Source of the DNA: Planctomycetota bacterium
Lineage (GTDB): Bacteria; Planctomycetota; UBA1135; GCA-002686595
DNA length: 60,068 nucleotides
Reading direction: 5' to 3'
NCBI GenBank assembly: GCA_016872795.1
Contig: VGYZ01000013.1
Location: 1 to 60,068 of the forward strand
The notes beneath the pieces are model-generated. The model worked only from the letters and a program-made list of their open reading frames with translations. It was not told the origin of the DNA and searched no databases. Of this stretch, positions 25,661 through 33,173 are shown one piece after another. Position 1 is the first letter of the stretch. Each line of letters opens with the position of its first letter. The translations under genes were made by a program, and so were the position numbers.

Positions 25661-26575
25661 TCAGTCGGCCGACGGGCCGGCGTAGAGCACGAAGTCGCCG
25701 CGCCCGACATCGTCCGCAGGCAGTGCGTCGGGCGCATCTTCGTCGACATAGCTCACGACCAGCGCGCGCGTCCCCGGACGCAGGCGCTCGAGGGCTTGAG
25801 CCGTCCCGCCGCGGAAATCGGAGTGAAAGCGACCGATGACTTGCACGACCGGCGCCTCGTCGCGCTCGAGCGCCCGGAACACGGACTCGGCCATGGTCCA
25901 GTCCCACATCTGCTGGGAGCGGAACACGCGCGCGAGTCGCGCCTGCTCGTCGGCGGCCTGCGGATCGCGGCCGCTGGGCGTCATGATGCGATCGAAGTCA
26001 TCGCGGTAGCGACCGGTGAGCAGCTCGTCGGGAACGCGGAACAGGCGCCGCTGCTCCCACGAGAGCTGCTGCAGCGGCTCGTAGCCCTTCTGGCTCACGA
26101 TGCGCACATATTGGCGCGGCGCGTTCGAGGCATGCACGGGGCGGCCCTTGGACTTCGCGAGCTCCACCATCGCGCGATGGCCCGGCGGGTAGTTGCCCTC
26201 CGAGCGCTGGGTGCGGCGCTCGAGCGTGGCCGCGTCGCTCACGCCCGAGAGATAGTCGTCGAGCCGCGACTGCTCGTCGCGCTCGAAGAACTCGAGCGAC
26301 AGCGAGGCGCGCTCACAGCGCGCGAGCACATCCTCGAACAGCGCCGCGGCGCTCGCGAGTCCGAGCGGATGGCCGTGGTTCTCGCCGACAAGGACGACCT
26401 CGGCTGCGCAAGCCGCCTCGACGAGCTCGCTCCAGCTCGCGGCCGTGCCGTCGCCGCGGAACAGTTTCACCTCGCGCGGCGCGAGCGGGGCTTTCGGCAG
26501 GTTGCCTGCCGGAGCGACCGACGCGCAGGCACACGCGAACACGAGAACCGCCGCCGAGAGAGTGCGTTGCAACAT
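25661..26575 (-). CDS. ChaN-family lipoprotein (haem-binding / Tiki-like fold)
   Basis: 304 residues with signal peptide LSAAVLVFACACASV, whose CACAS could be a lipobox. VVLVGENHGHPLG near residue 60 is the ChaN/Tiki signature, followed by RASLSLEFFERDEQ and DDYLSG; the second conserved region, PVVQVIGRFHSDFRGGTAQ, is near 250. Characterised relatives bind haem in iron uptake or act as metalloproteases. The gene starts 11 nt after the ligase stop and ends 3 nt from the convergent Gfo/Idh gene, so it is the last gene of the long minus-strand run. Its link with aromatic catabolism is unclear. ATG at 26575 is chosen because the signal peptide follows it. Confidence 0.82.
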   Translation of the reverse strand: MLQRTLSAAVLVFACACASVAPAGNLPKAPLAPREVKLFRGDGTAASWSELVEAACAAEVVLVGENHGHPLGLASAAALFEDVLARCERASLSLEFFERDEQSRLDDYLSGVSDAATLERRTQRSEGNYPPGHRAMVELAKSKGRPVHASNAPRQYVRIVSQKGYEPLQQLSWEQRRLFRVPDELLTGRYRDDFDRIMTPSGRDPQAADEQARLARVFRSQQMWDWTMAESVFRALERDEAPVVQVIGRFHSDFRGGTAQALERLRPGTRALVVSYVDEDAPDALPADDVGRGDFVLYAGPSAD

Positions 26576-26586
26576 GGCGTCGACCT

Positions 26587-28176
26587 TCACGCCTTCGAGA
26601 GCCCGGCCTTGAGTTCCTTGCGCGCGACCTTGCCGCGATCGTTCTTCGGCAGCGCGTCGCGCCACATGAACCAGCGCGGGTACTTGTACGGCGCGAGGCG
26701 CTCCTTGCAGTGTGCCCTGAGCTCGGCCGCAAGCGCATCGCTCCCGACATGGCCCGCGCGCGGCACGACGAACGCGATCGGCTTCACGAGCCCCTCGTCG
26801 TCCTCGCGACCGAGCACGCACACCTCCGCGACGGACGCATGCGCGAGCAGCACATTCTCGATCTCCAGCGGCGACACGAAGATGCCGCTCACCTTGAGCA
26901 GGTCGTCGTCGCGGCCCTCGTAGAAGTAGTAGCCGTTCCGGTCACGGCGAAAAATGTCGGCCGAGGTGCACCACTCGCCCTGGAATGTCGCACGCGACTT
27001 GTGCTTGTCGCCCCAGTAGCACAGCGCCGTCGAGCCGCCGCGCACGCGCAGGCGACCGGGTTCGCCGTCGGCGACGATGCGACCTTCCGCATCGACGATC
27101 TGCGCCTCGTAACCGGGCACGATGCGGCCGAGCGACGCGGGCTTCACATCGCCGGGCCAGTTGGAGATGTAGATGTGGAACATCTCCGCGGATCCGATGC
27201 CGTCGAGGATCTCGACGCCCGTGCGCGCCTTCCACTCGTCGTAGAGCTGCGGCGGCAGCGCTTCCCCCGCCGAGAGCGCAACGCGCAAGCCCGAGAGATC
27301 GGCCTTGGCGATGCGCTCGGAGCGCAGCAGGTTGTTGAACATCGTAGGCACGCCCGTGAGGAATGTCGGGCGGTGCTTCTCGATCTGGTCGAGCAGCTCG
27401 TCCGCCGTCGCGCGGCCGGGGAACAAGACGACGCTCGCTCCGACGCGGAACGGGAACATCAGGTTCGTGCCCGTCGCGTAGCCAAAGAACAGCTTGGGCA
27501 CGCTCAGGCAGATGTCGCTCTCGCGGTAGCCAGCGACCTGCAGCGCATAGGTCTCGGTGCTGTACGCGAAATCCGAGTGCACATGCACGCAGGCCTTGGG
27601 GTGTCCGGTCGAGCCCGATGTGAACAGCCAGCCCGCGAGATCGTCCGGCCCCGTGGGCTCGAGCGCGGCGAGCGGGCCGTCGGGCTCCTCGGCGGCGAGC
27701 GCCTGCTCGTAGGGCACGAATCCCCCCGCATCGAGGCCGACCACGAGCGCGACCGGCCGCAGCCGAGCCTCGCGCAGCGCGTCGCCGATCTCGGGCAGCA
27801 CCTCGCTGTGCGTCACGACCACGCGCGCCTTCGTGTACTCGAGGTAGTACTCGAACTGCTCGCGCTTCATCAGCGGGTTCACCATCGCGAACACGCCGCC
27901 CGCGCGCAGGGTGCCGAACCAGGCCTCCGCGAACTCGAAGCCGTCGGGCAGCACGATCAGCACGCGCTCTTCCGGCCGCAGCCCATGGCGGCGCAGCACG
28001 GCAGCAAAGCGCCGCGCCCGCTCGGAGACCTGCGCGTAGCTGCGGCGCTCGTTTCCCACCAGCAGTGCGACCTTGTCGCCGCGCCCTTCGCGCAGATTGC
28101 GCTCGAGGAAGTAGTCGCACAGGTTGAACTGCGCCGGAAACGGGGCGACCGCGGTGTAGAGGTCGTCTCGAGCCAT
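26587..28176 (-). CDS. Benzoate/2-aminobenzoate-CoA ligase family protein
   Basis: 529-residue AMP-forming acyl-CoA synthetase. The P-loop is FTSGSTGHPK (185-194). DGIGSAEMFHIYISN is the A5 region typical of benzoate-CoA ligases, GRDDDLLKVSGIFVSP is the hinge, and the catalytic A10 Lys is in NDRGKVARKE. The N-terminal FNLCDYFLERN is also a benzoate-CoA ligase trait. Expected reaction: aromatic acid + ATP + CoA to aroyl-CoA + AMP + PPi. With the anthraniloyl-CoA monooxygenase at 15847 and the kynureninase-like gene at 29698, anthranilate is the best substrate guess; benzoate cannot be excluded. It starts 5 nt after the kinase stop, so they are cotranscribed. Confidence 0.9.
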   Translation of the reverse strand: MARDDLYTAVAPFPAQFNLCDYFLERNLREGRGDKVALLVGNERRSYAQVSERARRFAAVLRRHGLRPEERVLIVLPDGFEFAEAWFGTLRAGGVFAMVNPLMKREQFEYYLEYTKARVVVTHSEVLPEIGDALREARLRPVALVVGLDAGGFVPYEQALAAEEPDGPLAALEPTGPDDLAGWLFTSGSTGHPKACVHVHSDFAYSTETYALQVAGYRESDICLSVPKLFFGYATGTNLMFPFRVGASVVLFPGRATADELLDQIEKHRPTFLTGVPTMFNNLLRSERIAKADLSGLRVALSAGEALPPQLYDEWKARTGVEILDGIGSAEMFHIYISNWPGDVKPASLGRIVPGYEAQIVDAEGRIVADGEPGRLRVRGGSTALCYWGDKHKSRATFQGEWCTSADIFRRDRNGYYFYEGRDDDLLKVSGIFVSPLEIENVLLAHASVAEVCVLGREDDEGLVKPIAFVVPRAGHVGSDALAAELRAHCKERLAPYKYPRWFMWRDALPKNDRGKVARKELKAGLSKA

Positions 28177-28181
28177 CGCGC

Positions 28182-29057
28182 CTAGGCTCCGGCGTCCGCG
28201 AGAGCCCCGCGGAATTCCGCGGCGTTCATGTAGCGCTCGCGCCGGTCGGCGAGCAGTCCCTTCACGATCGCGGCCTCGAGTTCCGGAGGCACATCGCTCT
28301 TCGGAGCGCGTCGCTTCATCGACGGCTCGCGGCGCTCGAGCTTGGCCTGGAACAGCTCGAGCATGCTCTTGCCCGGCCACGGCAGCACCCCGGTAGCGCA
28401 CTCGAACAGCACGGTGGCCACGTTGTAGATGTCGGACTGCTTGTCGGGCGACTCGCCGCTGAACTGTTCGATCGGCGCGTAGTAGGGCGTGCCGATGAGC
28501 GCAGTGTGTTCGCCCAAGTGCTTGGCACTCCACATGCCCGTCGTGACGCCGCCATCGACGAGCACGACGACGAGAGCGCCGTCGCGCTCCGCCACGAGGA
28601 TGTTCTGCGGCTTGATGTCGCCGTGCACCAACTCCTGCTCGTGGATCGCCTCGAGCGCCAGCACGAGCTGCAGGCCGAGCGCGCGCGCGTCGGAGGGCGA
28701 GAGCGGTCCGTGCGTGCGCAGCCATTCCTTGAGCGGCACTCCGTCGGCGCACTCGGCGACGAGCAGCGTGCCGTGCTGCGGCAACGCGACGATCTCCCGC
28801 ACCGCCGGCACATGGGGCGAGCGCACCTTGGTCCACGGCTTCCATGTGGCGCGGAACTGCTCGACCTCCTTCGCGCCCCCGAACAGCGCGCCGCTGAATA
28901 CGACGAGCGAGCAGCGCGCCTGCGCGCCGTCGCGCTCGTCGACAGCCTCGAACGCGGCGGAGAGCCCGCTCTGGCGCAGCGGCTTCACGATGCGGAAGCG
29001 TTCGAGCACGGTGCGGCCGGGCTGGAAGTCAAAGATCGAGAAGGTCGCGTGAGACAT
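28182..29057 (-). CDS. Ser/Thr protein kinase-like protein with degenerate motifs
   Basis: 291 residues, only a kinase domain and no membrane segment. The catalytic loop is intact as HGDIKPQN and the C-lobe has GTPYYAPIEQ, KQSDIYNVATVLFE and a late PWPGKS. The glycine loop reads LRQSGLSAAF instead of GxGxxG. The VAIK Lys is not visible (CSLVVFSG in its place), and DFG reads DGG. It may be a pseudokinase or use a displaced Lys. It sits directly upstream of the CoA ligase (5 nt), which suggests regulation of or scaffolding for that pathway, by position only. The ATG at 29057 is preferred to 29087, whose ATG lies in a TAGGAT hexamer. Confidence 0.8.
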   Translation of the reverse strand: MSHATFSIFDFQPGRTVLERFRIVKPLRQSGLSAAFEAVDERDGAQARCSLVVFSGALFGGAKEVEQFRATWKPWTKVRSPHVPAVREIVALPQHGTLLVAECADGVPLKEWLRTHGPLSPSDARALGLQLVLALEAIHEQELVHGDIKPQNILVAERDGALVVVLVDGGVTTGMWSAKHLGEHTALIGTPYYAPIEQFSGESPDKQSDIYNVATVLFECATGVLPWPGKSMLELFQAKLERREPSMKRRAPKSDVPPELEAAIVKGLLADRRERYMNAAEFRGALADAGA

Positions 29058-29064
29058 GGCGAGC

Positions 29065-29091
29065 GTCCTAGGGAGGTGGACGCCCATCCTA
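29065..29091 (-). promoter_or_regulatory. Possible internal promoter for kinase-ligase-ChaN
   Basis: TAGGAT (29091-29086) and TAGGAC (29070-29065), both on the minus strand. The second ends 7 bp before the ATG at 29057. The genes may also be read through from the operon upstream (48-nt gap). Confidence 0.3.
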
Positions 29092-29105
29092 GCGCCGGCG
29101 CCGCG

Positions 29106-29687
29106 CTACTGGAGCGTGTCCGCCGCAAAGGCGAGCAGGCGCCCGAGTGCCGCAGCCGCGTCGCTAGCGCGACGCGCGGGGCTCGGTGCGCCGAACAGCT
29201 CCGGACCGCTCTCCGCACACTCGAGGAGCTCGATGTTCTTCGCTCCGAGCTCGCACTGGCGGCGAAACAGCGCAACATGCTCGGGCGTCGCCCGGCAGTC
29301 GCGTCCGCCAAGTACCGCGAGCAGAGGCACATCGAGGTTGAGCAGCAGTTCGATCGGCTGGAACGGCCGCGCCGCGGAGAGGTCCGGAAACACGAGCACG
29401 GGCTGCAGACACGCCACGGCGCGCACGCGCCGGCTGGTGCAGCCCGCGAGCAACGCCAGCGTGCCGCCGAGCCCGATGCCGATCACTCCGAGGTTGCGCT
29501 CGTCGACATCGGGGCGTGCGCCGAGCTCGCGCAGCGCGGTCTCGATGCGCGCGAGCGAGGCGCGATCCGACGAGACATCGAGCTCGATGTCCGAGCACGC
29601 GAACCCCGCGTCCGAGAGCGCGCGCTCACCCTCGGCCCAGCGAGCCGCCCCGGGCTCGCGGATCCACAGCCACCCCGGGCTCGCCAT
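29106..29687 (-). CDS. Alpha/beta hydrolase, dienelactone-hydrolase-like, nucleophile missing
   Basis: 193 residues with no signal peptide. ERALSDAGFACSDIELDV, GVIGIGLGGTLALLAG, AVACLQPVLVFP and VPLLAVLGGRDCRATPEHV follow the beta strands and loops of dienelactone hydrolases. At the nucleophile elbow GxCxGG or GxSxGG reads GIGLGG, so the catalytic Cys/Ser is replaced by Gly; the loop Asp (GGRD) is kept. It starts 10 nt after the kynureninase-like gene, in the same operon. A kynurenine-formamidase role would fit by position, but with no nucleophile this is doubtful. A binding or structural role, or a divergent enzyme, is possible. Confidence 0.72.
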   Translation of the reverse strand: MASPGWLWIREPGAARWAEGERALSDAGFACSDIELDVSSDRASLARIETALRELGARPDVDERNLGVIGIGLGGTLALLAGCTSRRVRAVACLQPVLVFPDLSAARPFQPIELLLNLDVPLLAVLGGRDCRATPEHVALFRRQCELGAKNIELLECAESGPELFGAPSPARRASDAAAALGRLLAFAADTLQ

Positions 29688-29697
29688 CGCGCCGCGC

Positions 29698-30936
29698 CTA
29701 GTAGCCCTTGGCGGCCGCGGCCTGCTTCCACTTGCCGCTCTCGCGCAGCTCGGCGAGCGCCGCGACGAACGCGTCGAGCTCGCTCCAGGTCGTGTAGAAG
29801 TGCGGACTGACGCGCAAGCCCGCCTCGGGCCGATGATCGACCAGGATGCCGCGCTGCTCGAGCGCCGCCACATACGACGGACCGTGCTCGTCGGCGCGCA
29901 GGCGCACGGTGAGTGAGCCGCCGCGCTGCGCCGGATCGACGGGACTGCCCGATTCGAAGCCCTTGGCCGCAAGCGCGAGTCGCAGCGTCTCCGTGAGCGT
30001 CACCGAGTGACGCCGGATCGCATCGACGCCGACTTCCAGCACGATTTCGTAGCCTGCGCTCGCCTGCAGCAGGCTCGGCACGGCGGGCGAACCGTTCAGG
30101 AAACGGCGGATGCCCCTGGCGTAGCGCTGCGCACCGAGCTCGAACGAAAACGGCGCCGCGTGACCCGCCCAACCGGTGATCAGCGGCTCGAGCTTGTCCT
30201 GCAGCTCCGGTCGCACATACAGGTAGCACGCGCCAGCTCCTCCACAGAGCCACTTCACCGACCCCCCCGTCACCATGTCGACGCCGAGCTCGCGCACATC
30301 GACCGGCAGGGTACCGAGCGACTGGTAGGTGTCGAGCAGCACCAGCGCACCCACCGAGCGTGCCTTCGCGCACACGGCCTTCGCGTCCTGCACGCGGCTC
30401 GTGCGGAACAGCACATGGCTGATCGGCACGATCGCCGTCCGCTCGTCGATCGCGGCGAGCAAGCGCTCGGTCGGGACGATCCCGCCCGGGTCGCTCGGCA
30501 CCATCTCGATGCGCGCGCCATAGCGCTTCCAGCCCTCCCACGCGTACATGTTCGTCGGGAAGTTCTGGTCGGTGTACACGACCTTGTTGCGCGGACCCGA
30601 AAAGTCGAGCGCGCTGGCGACGAGGCCCTCGATCAGCGAGACATTGGTGTGCATCGCCACCGATTCGGGCTCGGCATTCAGGATGCGGCCGAGCGTGTTG
30701 CCGACGCTCACCGGAGCATCCCACCAGCCCTCGCCCCAGGCGCGCACCCCGCGCGTGGCCCATTGCTCCGTGTAGGCGAGCAGCTTCTCTTGCGCCGCGA
30801 GCGGCATCGCACCGAGCGAGTGCGTCACGAGGTATGTTGTCTTGGCGAGAATCGGGAAGCGCGGGCGCCAGCGCGCGGCGAAAGCATCGCACTCGGCGAG
30901 TCGCGCGCGGAGCTCGGGCGTGGTGGTCGTCGTCAT
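29698..30936 (-). CDS. Kynureninase-like PLP-dependent enzyme (aminotransferase class V)
   Basis: 412 residues. TYLVTHSLGAMP at 34-45 is the kynureninase-like opening. DTYQSLGTLPVDV has the PLP-pairing Asp (D202), GGSVKWLCGGAG the Schiff-base Lys (K228), and ITGWAGHAAPFSFE the W-GH..PF motif of kynureninases. Expected reaction: kynurenine (or 3-hydroxykynurenine) + H2O to anthranilate + alanine; related class V enzymes act on cysteine or other amino acids. A good ribosome binding site (AAGAGGAAG) precedes the ATG at 30936. It sits between the PaaC-like gene and the hydrolase in the long operon and supplies the likely anthranilate source. Confidence 0.78.
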   Translation of the reverse strand: MTTTTTPELRARLAECDAFAARWRPRFPILAKTTYLVTHSLGAMPLAAQEKLLAYTEQWATRGVRAWGEGWWDAPVSVGNTLGRILNAEPESVAMHTNVSLIEGLVASALDFSGPRNKVVYTDQNFPTNMYAWEGWKRYGARIEMVPSDPGGIVPTERLLAAIDERTAIVPISHVLFRTSRVQDAKAVCAKARSVGALVLLDTYQSLGTLPVDVRELGVDMVTGGSVKWLCGGAGACYLYVRPELQDKLEPLITGWAGHAAPFSFELGAQRYARGIRRFLNGSPAVPSLLQASAGYEIVLEVGVDAIRRHSVTLTETLRLALAAKGFESGSPVDPAQRGGSLTVRLRADEHGPSYVAALEQRGILVDHRPEAGLRVSPHFYTTWSELDAFVAALAELRESGKWKQAAAAKGY

Positions 30937-30941
30937 GGGAC

Positions 30942-31625
30942 TCACTTCCTCTTGGGAGCGGGAAGCTCGAGACCGAGCGCGGCGCCATCGGGCAGCGCGA
31001 GCTGGCAGCGCATGAGGAACGGCGCGAGCGCGTCGAGGTACTCGCGCACGATGCGCGCGACGGACTTGCTGCGCAGCGTGAGCTGCAGCGCGCGTACATC
31101 GCCTGCGCTGTCGGGGCGACCGAGCGAGAGCAGCGTGATCACGAGCCAGCGGTTGACGAGCTGCTGGCCCTGCGGGCGATTGGTGGCGTCCGAGCAAAAC
31201 TCGAGAAAGGCCGGGTCTTCCGGCTCGGCGAGCGGACGCAGCTCGGAGAGGCGGGTCGACGCGATCTTGGCGAACTCCTCGCAACAGGAATCCGCGTAGG
31301 CCGACAGTGCGTGCCACGAAACGCGCTCGCACAGGAACAGGCACACCGCGAGCTCCATGCGCGTCGTCGGATACGGCACGCGCTCCATCTTGTTGCGCAC
31401 GGAAGAAACCAAGTCTCCCATGCCGAGCAGCGCGTACAGCCGTTCGACATCCGCGAACTGCTCGAGCGAGGCGGCGAGCGCGCGCGTCGCGCGCAGTTTG
31501 TCCTGCACTTCGGGCAAGAAGCGCAGGCCGTGGCCGCGGATGTTCGATAGCATCAGCTGCCGGTAAGCCTGACCCTCGAGGATCTTGCGCAGGATGCCGC
31601 GCGTCTCTTCGTCGTAGATGCGCAT
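30942..31625 (-). CDS. PaaA/PaaC-like ferritin-fold protein, di-iron ligands apparently lost
   Basis: 227 residues, all-helical in appearance, no signal. The opening (ILEGQAYRQLMLSNIRGHGLRFLPE), the middle RMELAVCLFLCERVSWHALS and the end LGRPDS...LTLRSKSVARIVREYLDALAPFL follow the layout of phenylacetyl-CoA epoxidase-type (PF05138-like) subunits as I know them. Di-iron members have Glu and ExxH ligands. Here the corresponding positions read QAYRQL, SLEQF and LSELRPL, with no ExxH anywhere. It could be a structural, PaaC-type partner or an unrelated helical protein. It stands between the thioredoxin-like ferredoxin and the kynureninase-like gene. Function unknown. Confidence 0.5.
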   Translation of the reverse strand: MRIYDEETRGILRKILEGQAYRQLMLSNIRGHGLRFLPEVQDKLRATRALAASLEQFADVERLYALLGMGDLVSSVRNKMERVPYPTTRMELAVCLFLCERVSWHALSAYADSCCEEFAKIASTRLSELRPLAEPEDPAFLEFCSDATNRPQGQQLVNRWLVITLLSLGRPDSAGDVRALQLTLRSKSVARIVREYLDALAPFLMRCQLALPDGAALGLELPAPKRK

Positions 31626-31661
31626 GGTGGGTTTTCCGCGGGTTTCCGCAAGCCGCACAGT

Positions 31662-32006
31662 CTACGACGGCGGAGCGATCCCAGTCAGCTTGTCGTCGGG
31701 GATGACGAGCCGCTGCACGACCTCGCCACGGCGGATGTGGCGCTCGATGATCTCGTCCACATCGGCCACCGTGACGCGCCCGTACCACACATTGTCGGGG
31801 TACACGACCACCACGACGCCGAAGGCACACTGGTCGAGACAGCCCGCCTTGTTGGGGCGCACGATGCGCCGGAAACCCTGCTCGTGGAGCTTGCGCTTGA
31901 AGGCTTCCGCGACCTCCGACGCGCCGCGCGCCTTGCAACAGCCACGCTCGTCGAGCGCCTCGCGCTCGTTGGTGCAGATGAAGATGTGTCGCTGGAATTT
32001 CGCCAT
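31662..32006 (-). CDS. Thioredoxin-like [2Fe-2S] ferredoxin
   Basis: 114 residues. The pattern matches the family: HIFICTN (Cys 11), RGCCKARG (Cys 23/24), then AGCLDQCAFG (Cys 56 and 60), followed by VVVVYPDNVWYG and the final helix VDEIIERH. Small cytosolic electron carrier. It lies 3 nt after the acyl-CoA dehydrogenase gene and 36 nt before the PaaC-like gene. It could feed electrons to or from an enzyme of the operon; the flavin enzymes here normally use NAD(P)H or ETF, so its partner is unclear. A purine-rich GGAAGCTGAG precedes the ATG. Confidence 0.85.
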   Translation of the reverse strand: MAKFQRHIFICTNEREALDERGCCKARGASEVAEAFKRKLHEQGFRRIVRPNKAGCLDQCAFGVVVVVYPDNVWYGRVTVADVDEIIERHIRRGEVVQRLVIPDDKLTGIAPPS

Positions 32007-32009
32007 GGC

Positions 32010-33173
32010 TCAGCTTCCGCCGTGCCGCGAGAACAGGGCGCGAGAGAGGATCAGCTTCTGGACCTCGCTCGTGCCCTCGTAGATGCGCAGCGCGCGCACA
32101 TCGCGCCACAGCTGCTCGACGATGTTGCCGCGCACGACGCCCTGCCCGCCAAAGTGCTGCACGGCGCGGTCGCACACATACGAGGCGTTCTCGGTCGAAA
32201 ACAGCTTCGCGCGCGCGACTTCCTCGATCGCGCGCTCGCCGCGATCGACGGCCTCGGCGGCCTCGTGCACGAGCAGCTCGGCCGCGCGCAGGCGTGTATC
32301 CATCTCCGCCACATCGAACGCCAGTCCCTGGTTCAGCGCGAGCGGCTTGCCGAACTGCGCGCGCGTCGAGAGGCGGCGCAGCGACTCGTCGAGCGCACGG
32401 CGCGCGAAGCCGTTGGCCGCCGCAGCGACGCTGGTGCGAAAGCGGCCGAGCGTGGCGAGCGCGACATCGAGCCCGCCACCGACCTCGCCTAGCACGGACT
32501 CGTCCCCCACCTCGACGCGCTCGAGCAGCACATCGCCGATCGGATGCGGGCTCGTCACCTCGAAGCGCCGCGTCGCGAGGCCAGCGGCATCGCCGCGCAG
32601 CGCGAACATCGTCAAGCTGCCCTTGCCTCCGTCGCCCGGCTCGCCGCAAGTGCGCGCGAGCAGCGTGTAGAGGCCCGCGACCCCCGCGTTGGAGATGAAT
32701 GTCTTGTGCCCGCTGATGCGCCAGCGACCGCCGACGCGCTCCGCGCGCGTGGCGATGAGCCCGAGATCCGATCCGGCGCCGGGCTCGGTGAGGCCGAAGG
32801 CCGCGACGAGCTCGCCGCGCGCCACGCGCGGCAGGAGCTCGCGACGGGCCGCTTCGCTGCCGGAGCGCGCGAGACTGTAGCTGCCCAGCCCCTGCATGAC
32901 GAGCATCACGTCGAGCATCGCGCTGTGGTAAGCGAGCGGCCCGCGCAGCGCGCACAAAGCGCGGCAAGAGACATCGTCGTCGGCCGCGAGTCCCCGCGTG
33001 GGTGCTCCGCCCCATTTCGCCGGCACGGTCCACGCCGTCAGACCGGCCTGCGCGACTAACGCGAGCGCGCGCGTCGCAGCCGCCGTCTCGTCGAGGCCCG
33101 CAAGCTGCGGCTCGCCCGCGCGACCGACCGCGCGCGCCGCCTCGCGCAGTGCATCGAGCACCTGCGCGCTCAC
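32010..33173 (-). CDS. Acyl-CoA dehydrogenase family protein (GTG start)
   Basis: 387 residues. FGLTEPGAGSDLG (FAD/substrate loop), GHKTFISNAG, TRAQFGKPLALNQGLAFDVAEM and VQHFGGQGVVRGNIVEQLWRD precede YEGTSEVQK, which contains the position of the catalytic Glu in MCAD-type enzymes. It oxidises an acyl-CoA to a 2,3-enoyl-CoA and passes electrons to ETF. The GTG at 33173 overlaps the stop of the hydratase (GTGA), so the two are translationally coupled. In proteobacterial anthraniloyl-CoA clusters an acyl-CoA dehydrogenase is a regular member, so a beta-oxidation-like step on the reduced ring is likely. Confidence 0.92.
   Translation of the reverse strand: MSAQVLDALREAARAVGRAGEPQLAGLDETAAATRALALVAQAGLTAWTVPAKWGGAPTRGLAADDDVSCRALCALRGPLAYHSAMLDVMLVMQGLGSYSLARSGSEAARRELLPRVARGELVAAFGLTEPGAGSDLGLIATRAERVGGRWRISGHKTFISNAGVAGLYTLLARTCGEPGDGGKGSLTMFALRGDAAGLATRRFEVTSPHPIGDVLLERVEVGDESVLGEVGGGLDVALATLGRFRTSVAAAANGFARRALDESLRRLSTRAQFGKPLALNQGLAFDVAEMDTRLRAAELLVHEAAEAVDRGERAIEEVARAKLFSTENASYVCDRAVQHFGGQGVVRGNIVEQLWRDVRALRIYEGTSEVQKLILSRALFSRHGGS

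Noticed and set aside
30942..31625. Tryptophan 2,3-dioxygenase as identity of this gene, expected before kynureninase
   Set aside because: None of the haem-dioxygenase motifs (such as HDE.LFI..HQ) is present; the layout fits the PaaA/PaaC-like family better.
29698..33033. Very long minus-strand open frame (over 1100 codons) spanning several genes
   Set aside because: Only its last 412 codons are protein-like (kynureninase-like gene). The rest is Arg/Ala-rich shadow of the acyl-CoA dehydrogenase, ferredoxin and PaaC-like genes, a result of high GC.
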